Notes: generated by a model from the letters alone, not told the origin. A stretch of DNA of 64,000 nt from Bacteroidota bacterium (GCA_947479755.1 CANKAM010000010.1:1-64000), one strand, 5' to 3'; counted from the stretch's first letter, positions 6,576 through 15,832 are shown. A program made the numbers and translations.

Positions 6576-8534
6576 ATGTATGCACTCCGTTTTTTATCAA
6601 CTACCTGTTTATGTTTCTTTTTAGGTGCATTGACTGCAACTGCTTTTGCACAACAGAAATATTCAGTTACAGGTATTAAAGTCGGACATCAGAAAATAAA
6701 AACGAAAAATAATTATGCTTCGTTTAAGTTTTCGTGTACAGGTAAAAAACTTGATAATGATACCTGTATTAGCATCAGCGATTCTACTATTAGTGTTACC
6801 TGCCTTTATTCCGGTAATCGTTCATTTATACGAGCAACATTTAATACCGGTGGTGAACATTATTTTGGGTTAGGTGAACAGTTTTCCTGTCTTGATTTTA
6901 AAAACACAAAACCTTATGTTTTTACCGAGGAGCAAGGTATTGGTCGCGGTGATAAACGGGTAAGCCGGTTTACACGAATGTTTGGTGTTAGCGGAAATGA
7001 ATTTAGTTCATATGCCCCGCTTAATTTTTTCTTTACTGAAAATAACAACGCATTTATTTTTACCGGCAGTCCTTATATCAGTTATGATTTTACAAATGCT
7101 AATTCGTTTTCAATTGAAAGCTGGAGCAATCATTTGAAAATATATAGCATCACTGCAGCTAATCCTAAACAACTGTTAAGTAAAGCCGCCACCCTGACAG
7201 GCAAAATGCCGCTCTTGCCGGACTGGGCTTTTGGAACCTGGCTGGGTTTGCAGGGCGGAGCTAACAAGGTGGAAGAAATTATCGATAAGGCTTTGAAACA
7301 TAATAATCCGGTAACTGCTGTATGGATACAAGACTGGGTGGGAAGAAGAAAAACGCGTTTTGGTTCGCAACTCTGGTGGACATGGGAAGCTGATACAATT
7401 GCTTATCCTGATTTTATAAATTTTTGTAAGCGCATGGATAAACAAAACATACGGGTGTTGGGCTACATCAATTCTTTTATGGCTAATGAAGGCAGGCTGT
7501 TTGAAGAGGCCCGCACAAAAGGTTATCTTGTAAAAAATAAAAAGCACGAAGACTATGTTATAAAAACAGCAGGCTTCCCTGCTTATTTAATTGACCTTAC
7601 TAATCCTGCTGCTTTTCAATGGATGAAACAGGTTATAAAACATAATCTTATTGATGTGGGCTTAAGCGGCTGGATGGCTGATTATGCTGAATGGCTTCCG
7701 CTGGATGCCGTTTTATTCTCAGGCGAAGATGCTTTTGATTATCATAATCAATATGCTGTTGATTGGGCAAGACTTAACAGAGAGGCTATTCAGGAAGCCG
7801 GAAGGGATGGTGATATTGTTTTCTTTACAAGAAGTGGTGCATTGGGTTCTGCTGCTTATTCAACATTGTTTTGGGCAGGTGACCAAATGGTTGACTGGGG
7901 TGAACACGATGGTTTGCCTTCAGCAGTTTGCGCTCTTATTACTTCCGGACTTTCGGGCATTTCACTCAACCACTCAGATATTGGCGGCTATACCACTCTG
8001 GATAATTTATTTATTAAAGTTAAAAGAGATGAGGAATTATTAAAACGATGGATTGAATTTGCTGCATTTACTCCTGTTTTCAGAACCCATGAAGGATTAA
8101 AACCGGAAAGCAATATGCAGGTATATTCCAGCGACTCGATGATGAACTTTTTCTCTCGTTTCGGACAACTTCATTGGGCATTAAAAGATTATTTTAAAGA
8201 ACTTAATATCGAAGCAACTGAAAATGCCATACCTGTGGTAAGAGCTTTGTTGCTTGAGTTTCCGGATGATACCTTAACCTATACCATCAAAGACCAGTTT
8301 ATGCTGGGTGAAGATTTACTGGTAGCACCGGTAATAGAAAAAGGAGCAAAATCCCGACAGGTTTATTTTCCGGCAGGCGAATGGATGAATGTCTGGACAA
8401 ATGAAACGGTACCCGGTAAATGCACCCGGCAAATAGATTCCGAAATTGGTTATCCACCCGTTTTCATCAAAAAAAGTGGAAAGAGAAGCAGTAATTTAAA
8501 AACAGTTTTTGATACATTTAGCAGTTATCGATGA
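6576..8534 (+). CDS. Secreted GH31 alpha-glycosidase of the sulfoquinovosidase (YihQ) branch
   Basis: 652 aa with a signal peptide (residues 1-25, cleavage near AFA-QQ), so periplasmic or exported. The catalytic barrel spans about residues 215-500. Asp369 in GWMADYAEWLP is the expected nucleophile and Asp436 in WAGDQMVDW the acid/base. Against E. coli YihQ, as I remember its numbering, positions align without gaps in this region (offset 36): Gln288, Trp304 and Tyr508 of the sulfonate pocket are kept as Gln252, Trp268 and Tyr472, but Arg301 is Gln265. YihQ cleaves sulfoquinovosides from plant sulfolipid; with the Arg missing, the substrate may be a different alpha-glycoside. No other sulfoglycolysis gene is nearby. 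Confidence 0.85.
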   Translation: MYALRFLSTTCLCFFLGALTATAFAQQKYSVTGIKVGHQKIKTKNNYASFKFSCTGKKLDNDTCISISDSTISVTCLYSGNRSFIRATFNTGGEHYFGLGEQFSCLDFKNTKPYVFTEEQGIGRGDKRVSRFTRMFGVSGNEFSSYAPLNFFFTENNNAFIFTGSPYISYDFTNANSFSIESWSNHLKIYSITAANPKQLLSKAATLTGKMPLLPDWAFGTWLGLQGGANKVEEIIDKALKHNNPVTAVWIQDWVGRRKTRFGSQLWWTWEADTIAYPDFINFCKRMDKQNIRVLGYINSFMANEGRLFEEARTKGYLVKNKKHEDYVIKTAGFPAYLIDLTNPAAFQWMKQVIKHNLIDVGLSGWMADYAEWLPLDAVLFSGEDAFDYHNQYAVDWARLNREAIQEAGRDGDIVFFTRSGALGSAAYSTLFWAGDQMVDWGEHDGLPSAVCALITSGLSGISLNHSDIGGYTTLDNLFIKVKRDEELLKRWIEFAAFTPVFRTHEGLKPESNMQVYSSDSMMNFFSRFGQLHWALKDYFKELNIEATENAIPVVRALLLEFPDDTLTYTIKDQFMLGEDLLVAPVIEKGAKSRQVYFPAGEWMNVWTNETVPGKCTRQIDSEIGYPPVFIKKSGKRSSNLKTVFDTFSSYR

Positions 8535-8560
8535 TTTGAATTTTAGTATCAGTTTTTTTC

Positions 8561-8588
8561 TTGCAGAATAGTATAAGATGTATATTTG
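8561..8588 (+). promoter_or_regulatory. Promoter of the HNH-like gene
   Basis: TTG at 8561-8563, a 17-bp spacer and TATATTTG at 8581-8588. It lies 62 nt before ATG 8651 and would give a leader of about 55 nt. Confidence 0.55.
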
Positions 8589-8650
8589 AACGTTCTAATT
8601 ACTCTTGCATTTAACTAATGATTCACTGTGTTGTAGGGTTTTAAGTTTAC

Positions 8651-9040
8651 ATGAATAAGATTAAAAAGTTATTTCCAACTTCATTTTTTTTGTTTCTACT
8701 GCTTTTCTGCACGCATAATTTGTTTGCTCAAAAAAATACAACTCCCGGAAGTCACTACAAGCAAAAGCACTCCAATAAAGGTACTAACCGTTATTCTTCT
8801 CCTGCTTCATCCGGCACTGTTAAAACTGACAATCCTGATGCTGCTAACGACAGTATTGCAAACCTGAAAACAGGCTCAGCTGCAAAATCTGAATTTATGA
8901 AAAAATCAGGTTTCCCCATGGGGCGTCCCGGTTATATTTTAGACTATATTGTACCGCTTGATAAAGGCGGTTGCTATTGTGTGCCAAACATGCAATGGAT
9001 AACCATTGAAGCAGCAAAAGCGCAAGGCAAATTAGAATAA
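8651..9040 (+). CDS. Small secreted protein with a degenerate HNH-nuclease motif
   Basis: 129 aa. Signal peptide at residues 1-26 (ending NLFAQ), then a Ser/Asn/Thr-rich linker to about residue 78, then a 50-residue domain. That domain reads RPGYILDYIVPLDKGG followed by VPNMQWITIEAAKAQGK, strongly like small HNH endonucleases whose core is DHIVPLxxGG then SNMQWQTxxxAKAKD. The catalytic first His of the HNH core is Tyr here (DY instead of DH), so nuclease activity is doubtful. A CYC pair replaces the usual residues after GG. It has its own promoter and precedes the large Gly-rich gene by 39 nt. Confidence 0.6.
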   Translation: MNKIKKLFPTSFFLFLLLFCTHNLFAQKNTTPGSHYKQKHSNKGTNRYSSPASSGTVKTDNPDAANDSIANLKTGSAAKSEFMKKSGFPMGRPGYILDYIVPLDKGGCYCVPNMQWITIEAAKAQGKLE

Positions 9041-9079
9041 TCTTCAACAACTAATTATTAGTAATTCAATCTTATAAAA

Positions 9080-11575
9080 ATGAAAAAAAATCTACAACTG
9101 CTTTTTACCGTTATTATTTCGTTAGCATTTTTCTCTCAAACAAATGCGCAGCAAAGTTGCTCGTTCATTATTCACGTTGATGGTACCAATGGAATTAATG
9201 ATACCGGTTGCGGCAGTGAAGGCACACCCTGCGCCACCATCGGTGCAGGTATTACCAGAGCTGTTGACGAAGGATATACGGATGTGCGCATTTCGGCAGG
9301 CACTTACAACGAAGTTATTCAACTTGCTGATGGCATTAATCTTTGGGGCGGCTTTGATGCGCAATGGGCTGTTAGCGGTTTAACAGCCGTTTACGGTGGA
9401 TTATACAACGGAGAATACTATACCATAAATGCTGATGCTATCAACACACCTACTGTCATCTCTGATTTTGAAATTTTTGCTCCCGATGCTACCATTCCCG
9501 GAAAGAGTTCATACGGGTTGCATATTACCAACAGCACCGGTCTTAAGTTTCAGCGGGTAACTGTTCATGGCGGTGCAGGAGCAAATGGTCTTGCCGGTCT
9601 TAATGGTACTAATGCTACTGTTCTTGCTCTTGTCGGAGGTAATGGTGGAAATTCTGATGAATTCAACACTGCGTGCAATGATGGTAATTCGGGTGGTGGA
9701 GGAAGCGGTGCAACAACATCCGGTTACCCGGCAACAGCAGGAGGTAACGGTGGTCGCGGAGGTTATATGGATAGTGATTGCGGTGGTTTTCCTGATTTTG
9801 ATGCCACTCCCGGAATTGCAGGCTCAAATGCAGCCTATTCTGTTGTCAATAGTTTTGGCTACAGAGGTGCGGGAGGCGGAACGTGCTCAGCAGGCAGCAA
9901 TGGAAATGACGGACAAACCATACATGGTACCGGAGGAACCGGTGCCACGCAGTCTGCCAATGTTGTAGGATTGTTTTTTGCCCCCACAGAGGGCAACGAT
10001 GGAGGGCTTGGTGTTAACGGCACCGGTGGAGGTGGCGGTGGTGGTTCAGGCGGCTGCGATTCGGGAACAGACTCTTATGGTGCAGGTGGTGGAGGTGGCG
10101 GTTCAGGAGGTATTGCTTCTGAGGTTGCAGGTTCAGGCGGCATGTCGGGAGGCAATAGTGCAGCAGTTTTTATGCTATTGTCCACCTGTGCTTTTGTTGA
10201 TTGCGAAATTATTCTTGGCACCGCAGGAAACGGTGGCAGTGGCGGTGCTTCAGGTTTAGGATCAATTGGTGGTTCAGGCGGAATTGGCGGAATTGGAGTA
10301 GGAACAGGTGCAGGCGGAAATGGCGGCAAGGGTGGTGATGGTGGAAACAGTGGTGCAGGTGGTGGTGGTGCAGGTGGTTCTGCTTATGGATTTTATGGAG
10401 ATAATTCGGTTGTCAATCGTTCAGGTACCAACCTGAGTGGAGGTGCAGCAGGAACACTTGGAAATGGTGGATCAGGAAGTCCAGTAGGTCTTGAAGGTAG
10501 CAATGGAACTTCAGGAAGTGTTGAACAGTTCGGTGGTTCTTTAACCGATAACATAACTACTCTTACTTTGGAAGAAGACCCTTGCATAGAAATTATTACA
10601 GCCGACTTATCAGTACTTCAGTTCTGTGCAGGAGAAACCACAACAGTGGATTACAATGCAGTAGGCAGTTTTTCAAACGGCAATACATTTACCGCACAGC
10701 TTTCTGATGCTAACGGTGATTTTTCATCACCTGTTGATATAGGTTTTATTACTTCAACAACTTCTGGAACCATTACAGTGGTTCTTCCGCTTAATACTCC
10801 AAGTGGTGCAGGTTACAGAATTCGCGTAGTGTCATCGGCAACCCCTTCAATAGGAACAGATAATTCAACGGACATTGTTATTAATCCGTTGCCGCCTGTG
10901 ACAGCAAATGCTTCTGTCGCATCCGTTTGTTCAGGAAATCAGGTAACGCTTAACGGTGGTGGGGCAGATAGCTATGTCTGGAATAATAATGTTGATAATG
11001 GAGTGGCTTTCTTCCCAACTGAAAGCCTCTATTACACTGTAACCGGAACTGACCAGACAACTTCCTGCTCCAATATTGATTCAGTATTGGTTTCAGTTGT
11101 TGAACTTCCTGATACATCAGTTATAGTTAATGGCAATCAGCTGCAGGCGGTGTTAAGCGGTGCAGCCTATCAATGGGTAGATTGTAATAATAACTATGAT
11201 CCGCTTGATGGTTTTACTTCAGCATCATTTGACCCGGCAACATCGGGAAGCTATGCCGTAATTGTTACGCAAAATAATTGCAGCGATACTTCATCATGCT
11301 ATCCTGTATTGATTACCGATATAAAAGAGGTGTCATTGAATCATATCGTTACTATTTACCCTAATCCATCACCTGACGGCAGGATTGATATTGCCTGTCA
11401 GTCGCAGGTTGATGCAGCAATTGATGTATTTGACGTAACCGGAAAATTAGTGCTCAGCAACTATTTGCCTGCTCACGGAAAAACGAGTATCCGAATCAAA
11501 GGCAAAGGAATGTTCTTTGTTCGAGCATTGTTTTCTGATGGTAGTGTTAATGTACAAAAGGTGTTGATTTATTAA
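9080..11575 (+). CDS. Large Gly-rich surface protein with type A T9SS sorting domain
   Basis: 831 aa. Signal peptide at residues 1-23, then an N-terminal region (about 27-160) resembling right-handed beta-helix proteins: PCATIGAGITRAVDEGYTDVRISAGTYNE is the usual DUF1565-like opening. Residues 160-500 are a low-complexity Gly/Ser/Asn region with runs such as GGGGGGGSGG. Two Ig-like modules follow (about 520-720) and a C-terminal T9SS type A domain beginning IYPNPSPDGRIDI, with VFDVTGK and a final VQKVLIY. It should cross the outer membrane by the type IX system and stay at or leave the surface. Role unknown; adhesion or a structural coat is plausible. Confidence 0.8.
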   Translation: MKKNLQLLFTVIISLAFFSQTNAQQSCSFIIHVDGTNGINDTGCGSEGTPCATIGAGITRAVDEGYTDVRISAGTYNEVIQLADGINLWGGFDAQWAVSGLTAVYGGLYNGEYYTINADAINTPTVISDFEIFAPDATIPGKSSYGLHITNSTGLKFQRVTVHGGAGANGLAGLNGTNATVLALVGGNGGNSDEFNTACNDGNSGGGGSGATTSGYPATAGGNGGRGGYMDSDCGGFPDFDATPGIAGSNAAYSVVNSFGYRGAGGGTCSAGSNGNDGQTIHGTGGTGATQSANVVGLFFAPTEGNDGGLGVNGTGGGGGGGSGGCDSGTDSYGAGGGGGGSGGIASEVAGSGGMSGGNSAAVFMLLSTCAFVDCEIILGTAGNGGSGGASGLGSIGGSGGIGGIGVGTGAGGNGGKGGDGGNSGAGGGGAGGSAYGFYGDNSVVNRSGTNLSGGAAGTLGNGGSGSPVGLEGSNGTSGSVEQFGGSLTDNITTLTLEEDPCIEIITADLSVLQFCAGETTTVDYNAVGSFSNGNTFTAQLSDANGDFSSPVDIGFITSTTSGTITVVLPLNTPSGAGYRIRVVSSATPSIGTDNSTDIVINPLPPVTANASVASVCSGNQVTLNGGGADSYVWNNNVDNGVAFFPTESLYYTVTGTDQTTSCSNIDSVLVSVVELPDTSVIVNGNQLQAVLSGAAYQWVDCNNNYDPLDGFTSASFDPATSGSYAVIVTQNNCSDTSSCYPVLITDIKEVSLNHIVTIYPNPSPDGRIDIACQSQVDAAIDVFDVTGKLVLSNYLPAHGKTSIRIKGKGMFFVRALFSDGSVNVQKVLIY

Positions 11576-11647
11576 GAGTTTATTCCGTGTATGTATAGCA
11601 TTGAAAGAAATTAAGAGCCCCAATATAGAAGCTAAACCCGGATTTAT

Positions 11648-12484
11648 ATGATTGCAGAATATGATTCGGTTTGCTTTTGGTGGGGAGCAATGAACCTTTT
11701 GGCATTGTTCAATATTTTTTTATTGGGCTATACTTATAATCTTTTAAAAAAAAAGCAAACAGAATATTCTGAAACAGTAATTAGAATTCGTAGATGGCAT
11801 TTTATATTGGCTGCTATTTATGTTTTTGGTTGTGGATTTCGGTCCGTTCTTCCGCGAGAAGATTTAATGCGCATTGTTATGGTTGATTCCTGGATTTCAT
11901 CAATTGTAATTGGTCGCTCGGTTGCCACAATTGCTGAGTTAAGTTTTGCAGCACAATGGGCTCTGATTTTATTTGAAGCCGGCAAGGGAACCAACAACAG
12001 ATTTGCCCTGACTACTTCAAAAATAATAGTGCCGATAATTATTATTGCTGAGTGCTTCTCCTGGTATGCATGCACTACCACCAATTACATTGGTTCCTCC
12101 GTTGAAGAATCTCTTTGGGCTGTTGCAGCAACTATTACTATAATCGGATTTATAAAGGTTAGACCTCATTATATAAACCAACAAAAGAAGTTTTTAACTG
12201 CCGGAATTATTGTTGGTCTTCTGTATGTTTGCTACATGGTTTTTGTGGATGTACCTAACTATGTCAACCACTGGATTCATGATGAAGCAATGCGTAAAAC
12301 GTATTCATCTTTTGGTCAGGGCTTAATTGAAGTTGCCACTCAATGGACAGAAATAAGGACATTTGAAGTATGGCAATATGCAATGATCTGGATGACTCTT
12401 TATTTCAGTGTTGCTGTTTGGATAAGTCTGTTTATTGTAAACAGTCCGGTTTTAGATAAAAACATAATGCGAAAAGTAAAATAG
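11648..12484 (+). CDS. Multi-pass membrane protein, unknown family
   Basis: 278 aa with about seven hydrophobic segments (around residues 10-30, 50-65, 85-105, 125-145, 155-172, 188-208, 240-262). Conserved-looking polar patches between them include GCGFRSVLPREDLMRIVMVD, GRSVATIAELSFAAQW and a late DVPNYVNHW. The buried Arg, Glu, Asp and His residues suggest a transporter, sensor or membrane enzyme, but I recognise no family. It is followed after 21 nt by a His-rich secreted protein, suggesting a two-gene unit. Confidence 0.6.
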   Translation: MIAEYDSVCFWWGAMNLLALFNIFLLGYTYNLLKKKQTEYSETVIRIRRWHFILAAIYVFGCGFRSVLPREDLMRIVMVDSWISSIVIGRSVATIAELSFAAQWALILFEAGKGTNNRFALTTSKIIVPIIIIAECFSWYACTTTNYIGSSVEESLWAVAATITIIGFIKVRPHYINQQKKFLTAGIIVGLLYVCYMVFVDVPNYVNHWIHDEAMRKTYSSFGQGLIEVATQWTEIRTFEVWQYAMIWMTLYFSVAVWISLFIVNSPVLDKNIMRKVK

Positions 12485-12505
12485 CAAGCACAGAAAAAAT
12501 TATTT

Positions 12506-13720
12506 ATGCGCCATATAATTCTATTGTTTACAGTTTTGTTTTTCTGCTTTTATTATGCTGATGGAAGCAACAGAATTAATCCAGATACCGCTAAAGTTGT
12601 GGCAAAGGTGCCTGATAGTTTTTTGGAACTTAGAATAAGCAACGATTCTGTTTCAAACAATAGCTTGCTCAACGAAAAGATTATTGACCTTGTAAATGTA
12701 GATGAGCGCGATAAAAGAACCCCAACTCCTTATACTACTCATCAGGGTGGTATTATTGGTGGCTGGATTGTTCGCAGTTTGGGTTTTTACTGGAAGGCTG
12801 TAGACCGCAAGAGGCATAAATTTGTAGGTACAAACAGACACGGAGTTTCACTTCCTGGTAAGAAAGATCAACTTACAGAACATGATATAAATTTCAATCT
12901 TACTCCTCATTTGCCTGCATATCTTAGTTTGGTTTATGATGGCAGCATTGCACAAAGCAAGCGAAGACAATTCAAACGCGCTGACAATACCGATATAACA
13001 ATACCGCCTTATATTGCCCCAACTGCCGAAACTGCTGATGCGTATGAAATGCATTGCGAACTTACTCCGCCAAAACGGATGCGCGATTCGCTGAATGTGC
13101 TCTTCTATCCCTGCATGCACGGCTGCAATCTTGACCAGCATCCCAATTTTTTTGACATGAAACCTACCATGGGTATGTATGGCATTTTTGTGCTGGATTG
13201 CAATCACTCATGCCATCCCGAAATTCACCCTTATGAATGGCTGTGGTGGCTTCTCCTTACCGAAAAAGAAAAAGCAGGAGGTAATTTTAATAAAGACTGG
13301 ATGATTGGATTTTTTAAGGAAAGCAGCAATCGCTTTATTCACTGGACTTTTCCTCCGCGGGTTGGAACCATAGCTGTTCCGTTTATTTTCAAAACTTCAG
13401 AAACAAATAGCTATTTAAAATTGAATGAAATTGTAAAAGGAAAGTTTCGCCCAAATGGAATTAAACGCATGGAAGGTTTGCCCAAAGAAACTACTCAGTT
13501 TAATTTTACGGATACCATTATTCCGGTTATGCTGCCCAACGGAAAATCTTTTCCGCTTCAACTGAAAACAGATAAGGTAACAAATACTTCCGCACTTAAA
13601 TGGTGGATTAGCGATTTGCAAACCGATGAAGCTAATGAATGGGTTTGGGGCTACTTTAACATGGTGCTAAGTGTTAAAGATGGTTATACTGCCCGGTTGG
13701 AGAGTGTGGCTAAAGAATAA
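12506..13720 (+). CDS. Secreted His/Cys-rich protein, unknown, likely metal-binding
   Basis: 404 aa with a signal peptide (residues 1-20). A central cluster around residues 200-250 is dense in potential metal ligands: YPCMHGCNLDQHPNFF, then LDCNHSCHPEIHPYEWLWW. The pattern EIHP followed by aromatics occurs in several extracytoplasmic enzymes, but I cannot name this family. The C-terminal third looks like beta-rich sequence. It follows the multi-pass membrane protein by 21 nt and is probably cotranscribed; it may work with it at the periplasmic face. Confidence 0.6.
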   Translation: MRHIILLFTVLFFCFYYADGSNRINPDTAKVVAKVPDSFLELRISNDSVSNNSLLNEKIIDLVNVDERDKRTPTPYTTHQGGIIGGWIVRSLGFYWKAVDRKRHKFVGTNRHGVSLPGKKDQLTEHDINFNLTPHLPAYLSLVYDGSIAQSKRRQFKRADNTDITIPPYIAPTAETADAYEMHCELTPPKRMRDSLNVLFYPCMHGCNLDQHPNFFDMKPTMGMYGIFVLDCNHSCHPEIHPYEWLWWLLLTEKEKAGGNFNKDWMIGFFKESSNRFIHWTFPPRVGTIAVPFIFKTSETNSYLKLNEIVKGKFRPNGIKRMEGLPKETTQFNFTDTIIPVMLPNGKSFPLQLKTDKVTNTSALKWWISDLQTDEANEWVWGYFNMVLSVKDGYTARLESVAKE

Positions 13721-13762
13721 TTTTTGTTCGCAGTTTTCTGATTAGCCTGCTATAAATCTGGA

Positions 13763-14182
13763 TTAGTTCACAGGAAAATCTATGTTTAAATCCTTCTTAA
13801 GAATATCGGATATAATCTGTTTTGAGAGAGGTTTCTGATAATAGCGTTCTACCTCATTAGCTAACGATTTTTTAATGTCTTGTATACTGGTAGAACTGGT
13901 AAGGTGCACTATTATTGTTCTCTGCTGATTAAATACAGGTATGTCCATTACCTCTGAAACAAATTCATGCCCATTCATTTTAGGCATATTAATGTCAACA
14001 AAAATCAAATCAGGAAAATCATATTTATTTTCAATACTCTGAAGGTATTTCAGTGCTTCTTCCTCTTGTGTGAAGAATAAGGCCTCTTCGGCAAACTGCA
14101 TTTTTTCGACAATGTATTTATGGTAGTCAGTTGTTGCCTCATCATCAATAAATACTACTTTGTTAATTTTTTCCATTTTCAT
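13763..14182 (-). CDS. Single-domain response regulator
   Basis: 139 aa receiver domain only (no output domain). The acidic pocket is DDE near residues 13-15, the phosphoacceptor is Asp63 in FVDINMPKMNG, the switch Thr is Thr95 in HLTSS and the conserved Lys is Lys117 in YYQKPL. The sequence resembles the small receivers that pair with hybrid or GAF kinases in Bacteroidota. It is divergent from a GAF histidine kinase 62 bp away, the obvious partner. The start could also be the second Met (14176). Confidence 0.85.
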   Translation of the reverse strand: MKMEKINKVVFIDDEATTDYHKYIVEKMQFAEEALFFTQEEEALKYLQSIENKYDFPDLIFVDINMPKMNGHEFVSEVMDIPVFNQQRTIIVHLTSSTSIQDIKKSLANEVERYYQKPLSKQIISDILKKDLNIDFPVN

Positions 14183-14244
14183 ATTTTCTTAGTTGTAACT
14201 ATACGGCAGTTATCTTCGTTTTGTTTCAAAACCAATTTTCATCT

Positions 14245-15453
14245 ATGCTAAAGCCTAAACTTCCGGTAAACGAGTCTCAACGAATAGAATCTCTTAATAG
14301 TTATGATATTCTCGATACACTTCCGGAGAAGGATTATGATGAAATTACTCAATTAGCATCACAAATTTGTAATACACCAATTTCACTAATCAGTTTAATT
14401 GACCCTCAAAGGCAATGGTTTAAATCACATCATGGACTAGGGGCAACTGAAACACCACGGGAGCTTGCATTCTGCGCTCATGCTATTCTTGAACCCGATA
14501 AGATATTTGTTGTAAACGATGCATATAAAGATGTCCGTTTTTCAGACAACCCTTTAGTTGTAGGAGATCCTAATGTTGTTTTCTATACAGGCGTTCCACT
14601 TGTTAACACTGAAGGTCATGCTTTAGGAACACTTTGTACGATTGACCACAAGCCACGTGAATTATCACAGTCGCAAATAAGTTCATTGAAAATTTTGGCT
14701 CATACAGTGGTTACTTTAATGGAGCTTAGAAAGTCAAATATTGCATTGCAAAAAATAAAGCGAGAACTTGAAGCCCGAAATTCAGAGCTTGAGAACTTTG
14801 CTTACGTTATTTCGCATGATATAAAATCGCCTCTTATTAATATTATGTCTTTTACAGAGCTGTTAAAGAATGACTATTATGAAAGTTTTGACGAGAATGG
14901 TATCAAGTATTTAGATTACCTGCATCAATCATCAGAAAAATTAAATACAATGGTAGATGGCTTACTTTCCTATTACCGAGGCGAGCGATTATTAGCAACA
15001 AAAAATGAAGTTTTTAAAATAAATGATTTACTGCAATCACTTATTCCCTTATTAAGCAAATCAGAAGATTTCAAAATCAATTATCCTGAAAGTAAAAAGA
15101 CAATTAAAGGAAACAAAGTAGTGTTGGAACATATTTTATTAAACCTTTTCAATAACAGCATTAAATACAATGATAAAGATGAAATCCTTGTTGACTTTGA
15201 TTTTAGTGAGGATAATGAGTATTACTATTTTACTGTAACTGACAACGGACGAGGAATTGCAAAAGAGCATCAGAATAAAATATTTAATCTTTTTGCCAAC
15301 CTTGGAATTAAAGATCGATTTGGAAATAAAGGGACAGGGATTGGATTAACTGCGGTAAAAAAATTCGTTGAATCGCTTGGCGGTACAATTAACTTATCCT
15401 CTGAAGTAGGGAAAGGAACCACAATTAATTTTACAATAAAAAAGGAGAAATAA
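14245..15453 (+). CDS. GAF-domain sensor histidine kinase
   Basis: 402 aa from ATG 14245. The usual start MLKPKLPVNESQR of this kinase type is at the ATG, so the TTG 24 nt earlier is not used. Residues about 20-165 are a GAF sensor with the common RELAFCAHAI and FYTGVPL motifs; a short helix (165-185) leads to HisKA with the phosphoacceptor His191 in VISHDIKSPL. The HATPase domain follows (N box LLNLFNNSIKYND, G1 DNGRGI, G2 GTGIGLTAVKK). There is no signal peptide or membrane span, so it senses an intracellular cue. The partner is probably the divergent receiver at 13763-14182. Confidence 0.88.
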   Translation: MLKPKLPVNESQRIESLNSYDILDTLPEKDYDEITQLASQICNTPISLISLIDPQRQWFKSHHGLGATETPRELAFCAHAILEPDKIFVVNDAYKDVRFSDNPLVVGDPNVVFYTGVPLVNTEGHALGTLCTIDHKPRELSQSQISSLKILAHTVVTLMELRKSNIALQKIKRELEARNSELENFAYVISHDIKSPLINIMSFTELLKNDYYESFDENGIKYLDYLHQSSEKLNTMVDGLLSYYRGERLLATKNEVFKINDLLQSLIPLLSKSEDFKINYPESKKTIKGNKVVLEHILLNLFNNSIKYNDKDEILVDFDFSEDNEYYYFTVTDNGRGIAKEHQNKIFNLFANLGIKDRFGNKGTGIGLTAVKKFVESLGGTINLSSEVGKGTTINFTIKKEK

Positions 15454-15460
15454 TATTTCG

Positions 15461-15712
15461 CAATATCTCTATGCCGAATTTTCAGATTTAAATATTTATT
15501 CTAATCCCGTTTCAAATGAATTAATTATTGAACCGGTAGGAACAAAAGCGGCAATAGCATTTGAAATTTCAAATTCATCAGGATAGGTCGTTATTAAAAG
15601 TATTGCAAATGGAAAAACAATAATTCCAGCAGTTTCGCTTCGGGCAGGTATTTATTTTATAAAACTCTCAGATGGCACTGCTGCCGAATTCAGAAAACTG
15701 ATTAAACAGTAG
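15461..15712 (+). pseudogene. Remnant of a T9SS type A sorting domain
   Basis: An 84-codon frame reads as the end of a type IX-exported protein: LNIYSNPVSNELIIEP (normally YPNP), FEISNSSG, then SLRAGIYFIKLSDG and a Lys-Leu-Ile-Lys-Gln end before TAG 15710-15712. It is broken by TAG at 15584-15586 after SSG. There is no start or upstream body: the histidine kinase ends at 15453. So this is a leftover tail of a deleted gene, or a cassette that never had a body. Bases 15713-15798 show nothing. Confidence 0.7.
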
Positions 15713-15798
15713 ATCTGGTTTTTATACTGTTTATGTGTGCATGATATTAATCATGTGATAAGCTAATGCATGTCACTTTCTTGTCATCTGGGTTGCGC

Positions 15799-15806
15799 TA
15801 TTTTTG
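15799..15806 (+). promoter_or_regulatory. -7 box of the small lipoprotein gene
   Basis: TATTTTTG matches TAnnTTTG, 26 nt before ATG 15833. A TTG at 15781-15783 is 15 bp upstream, slightly close. Confidence 0.45.
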
Positions 15807-15832
15807 GCGTACAAATCAAAACAATCAAAACC

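Noticed and set aside
9567-10329. Several Val/Met-rich or Pro-rich ORFs in other frames of the Gly-rich gene
   Set aside because: These are shadows of the GGN/GGT-rich repeats; the main frame has signal peptide, Ig-like and T9SS domains.
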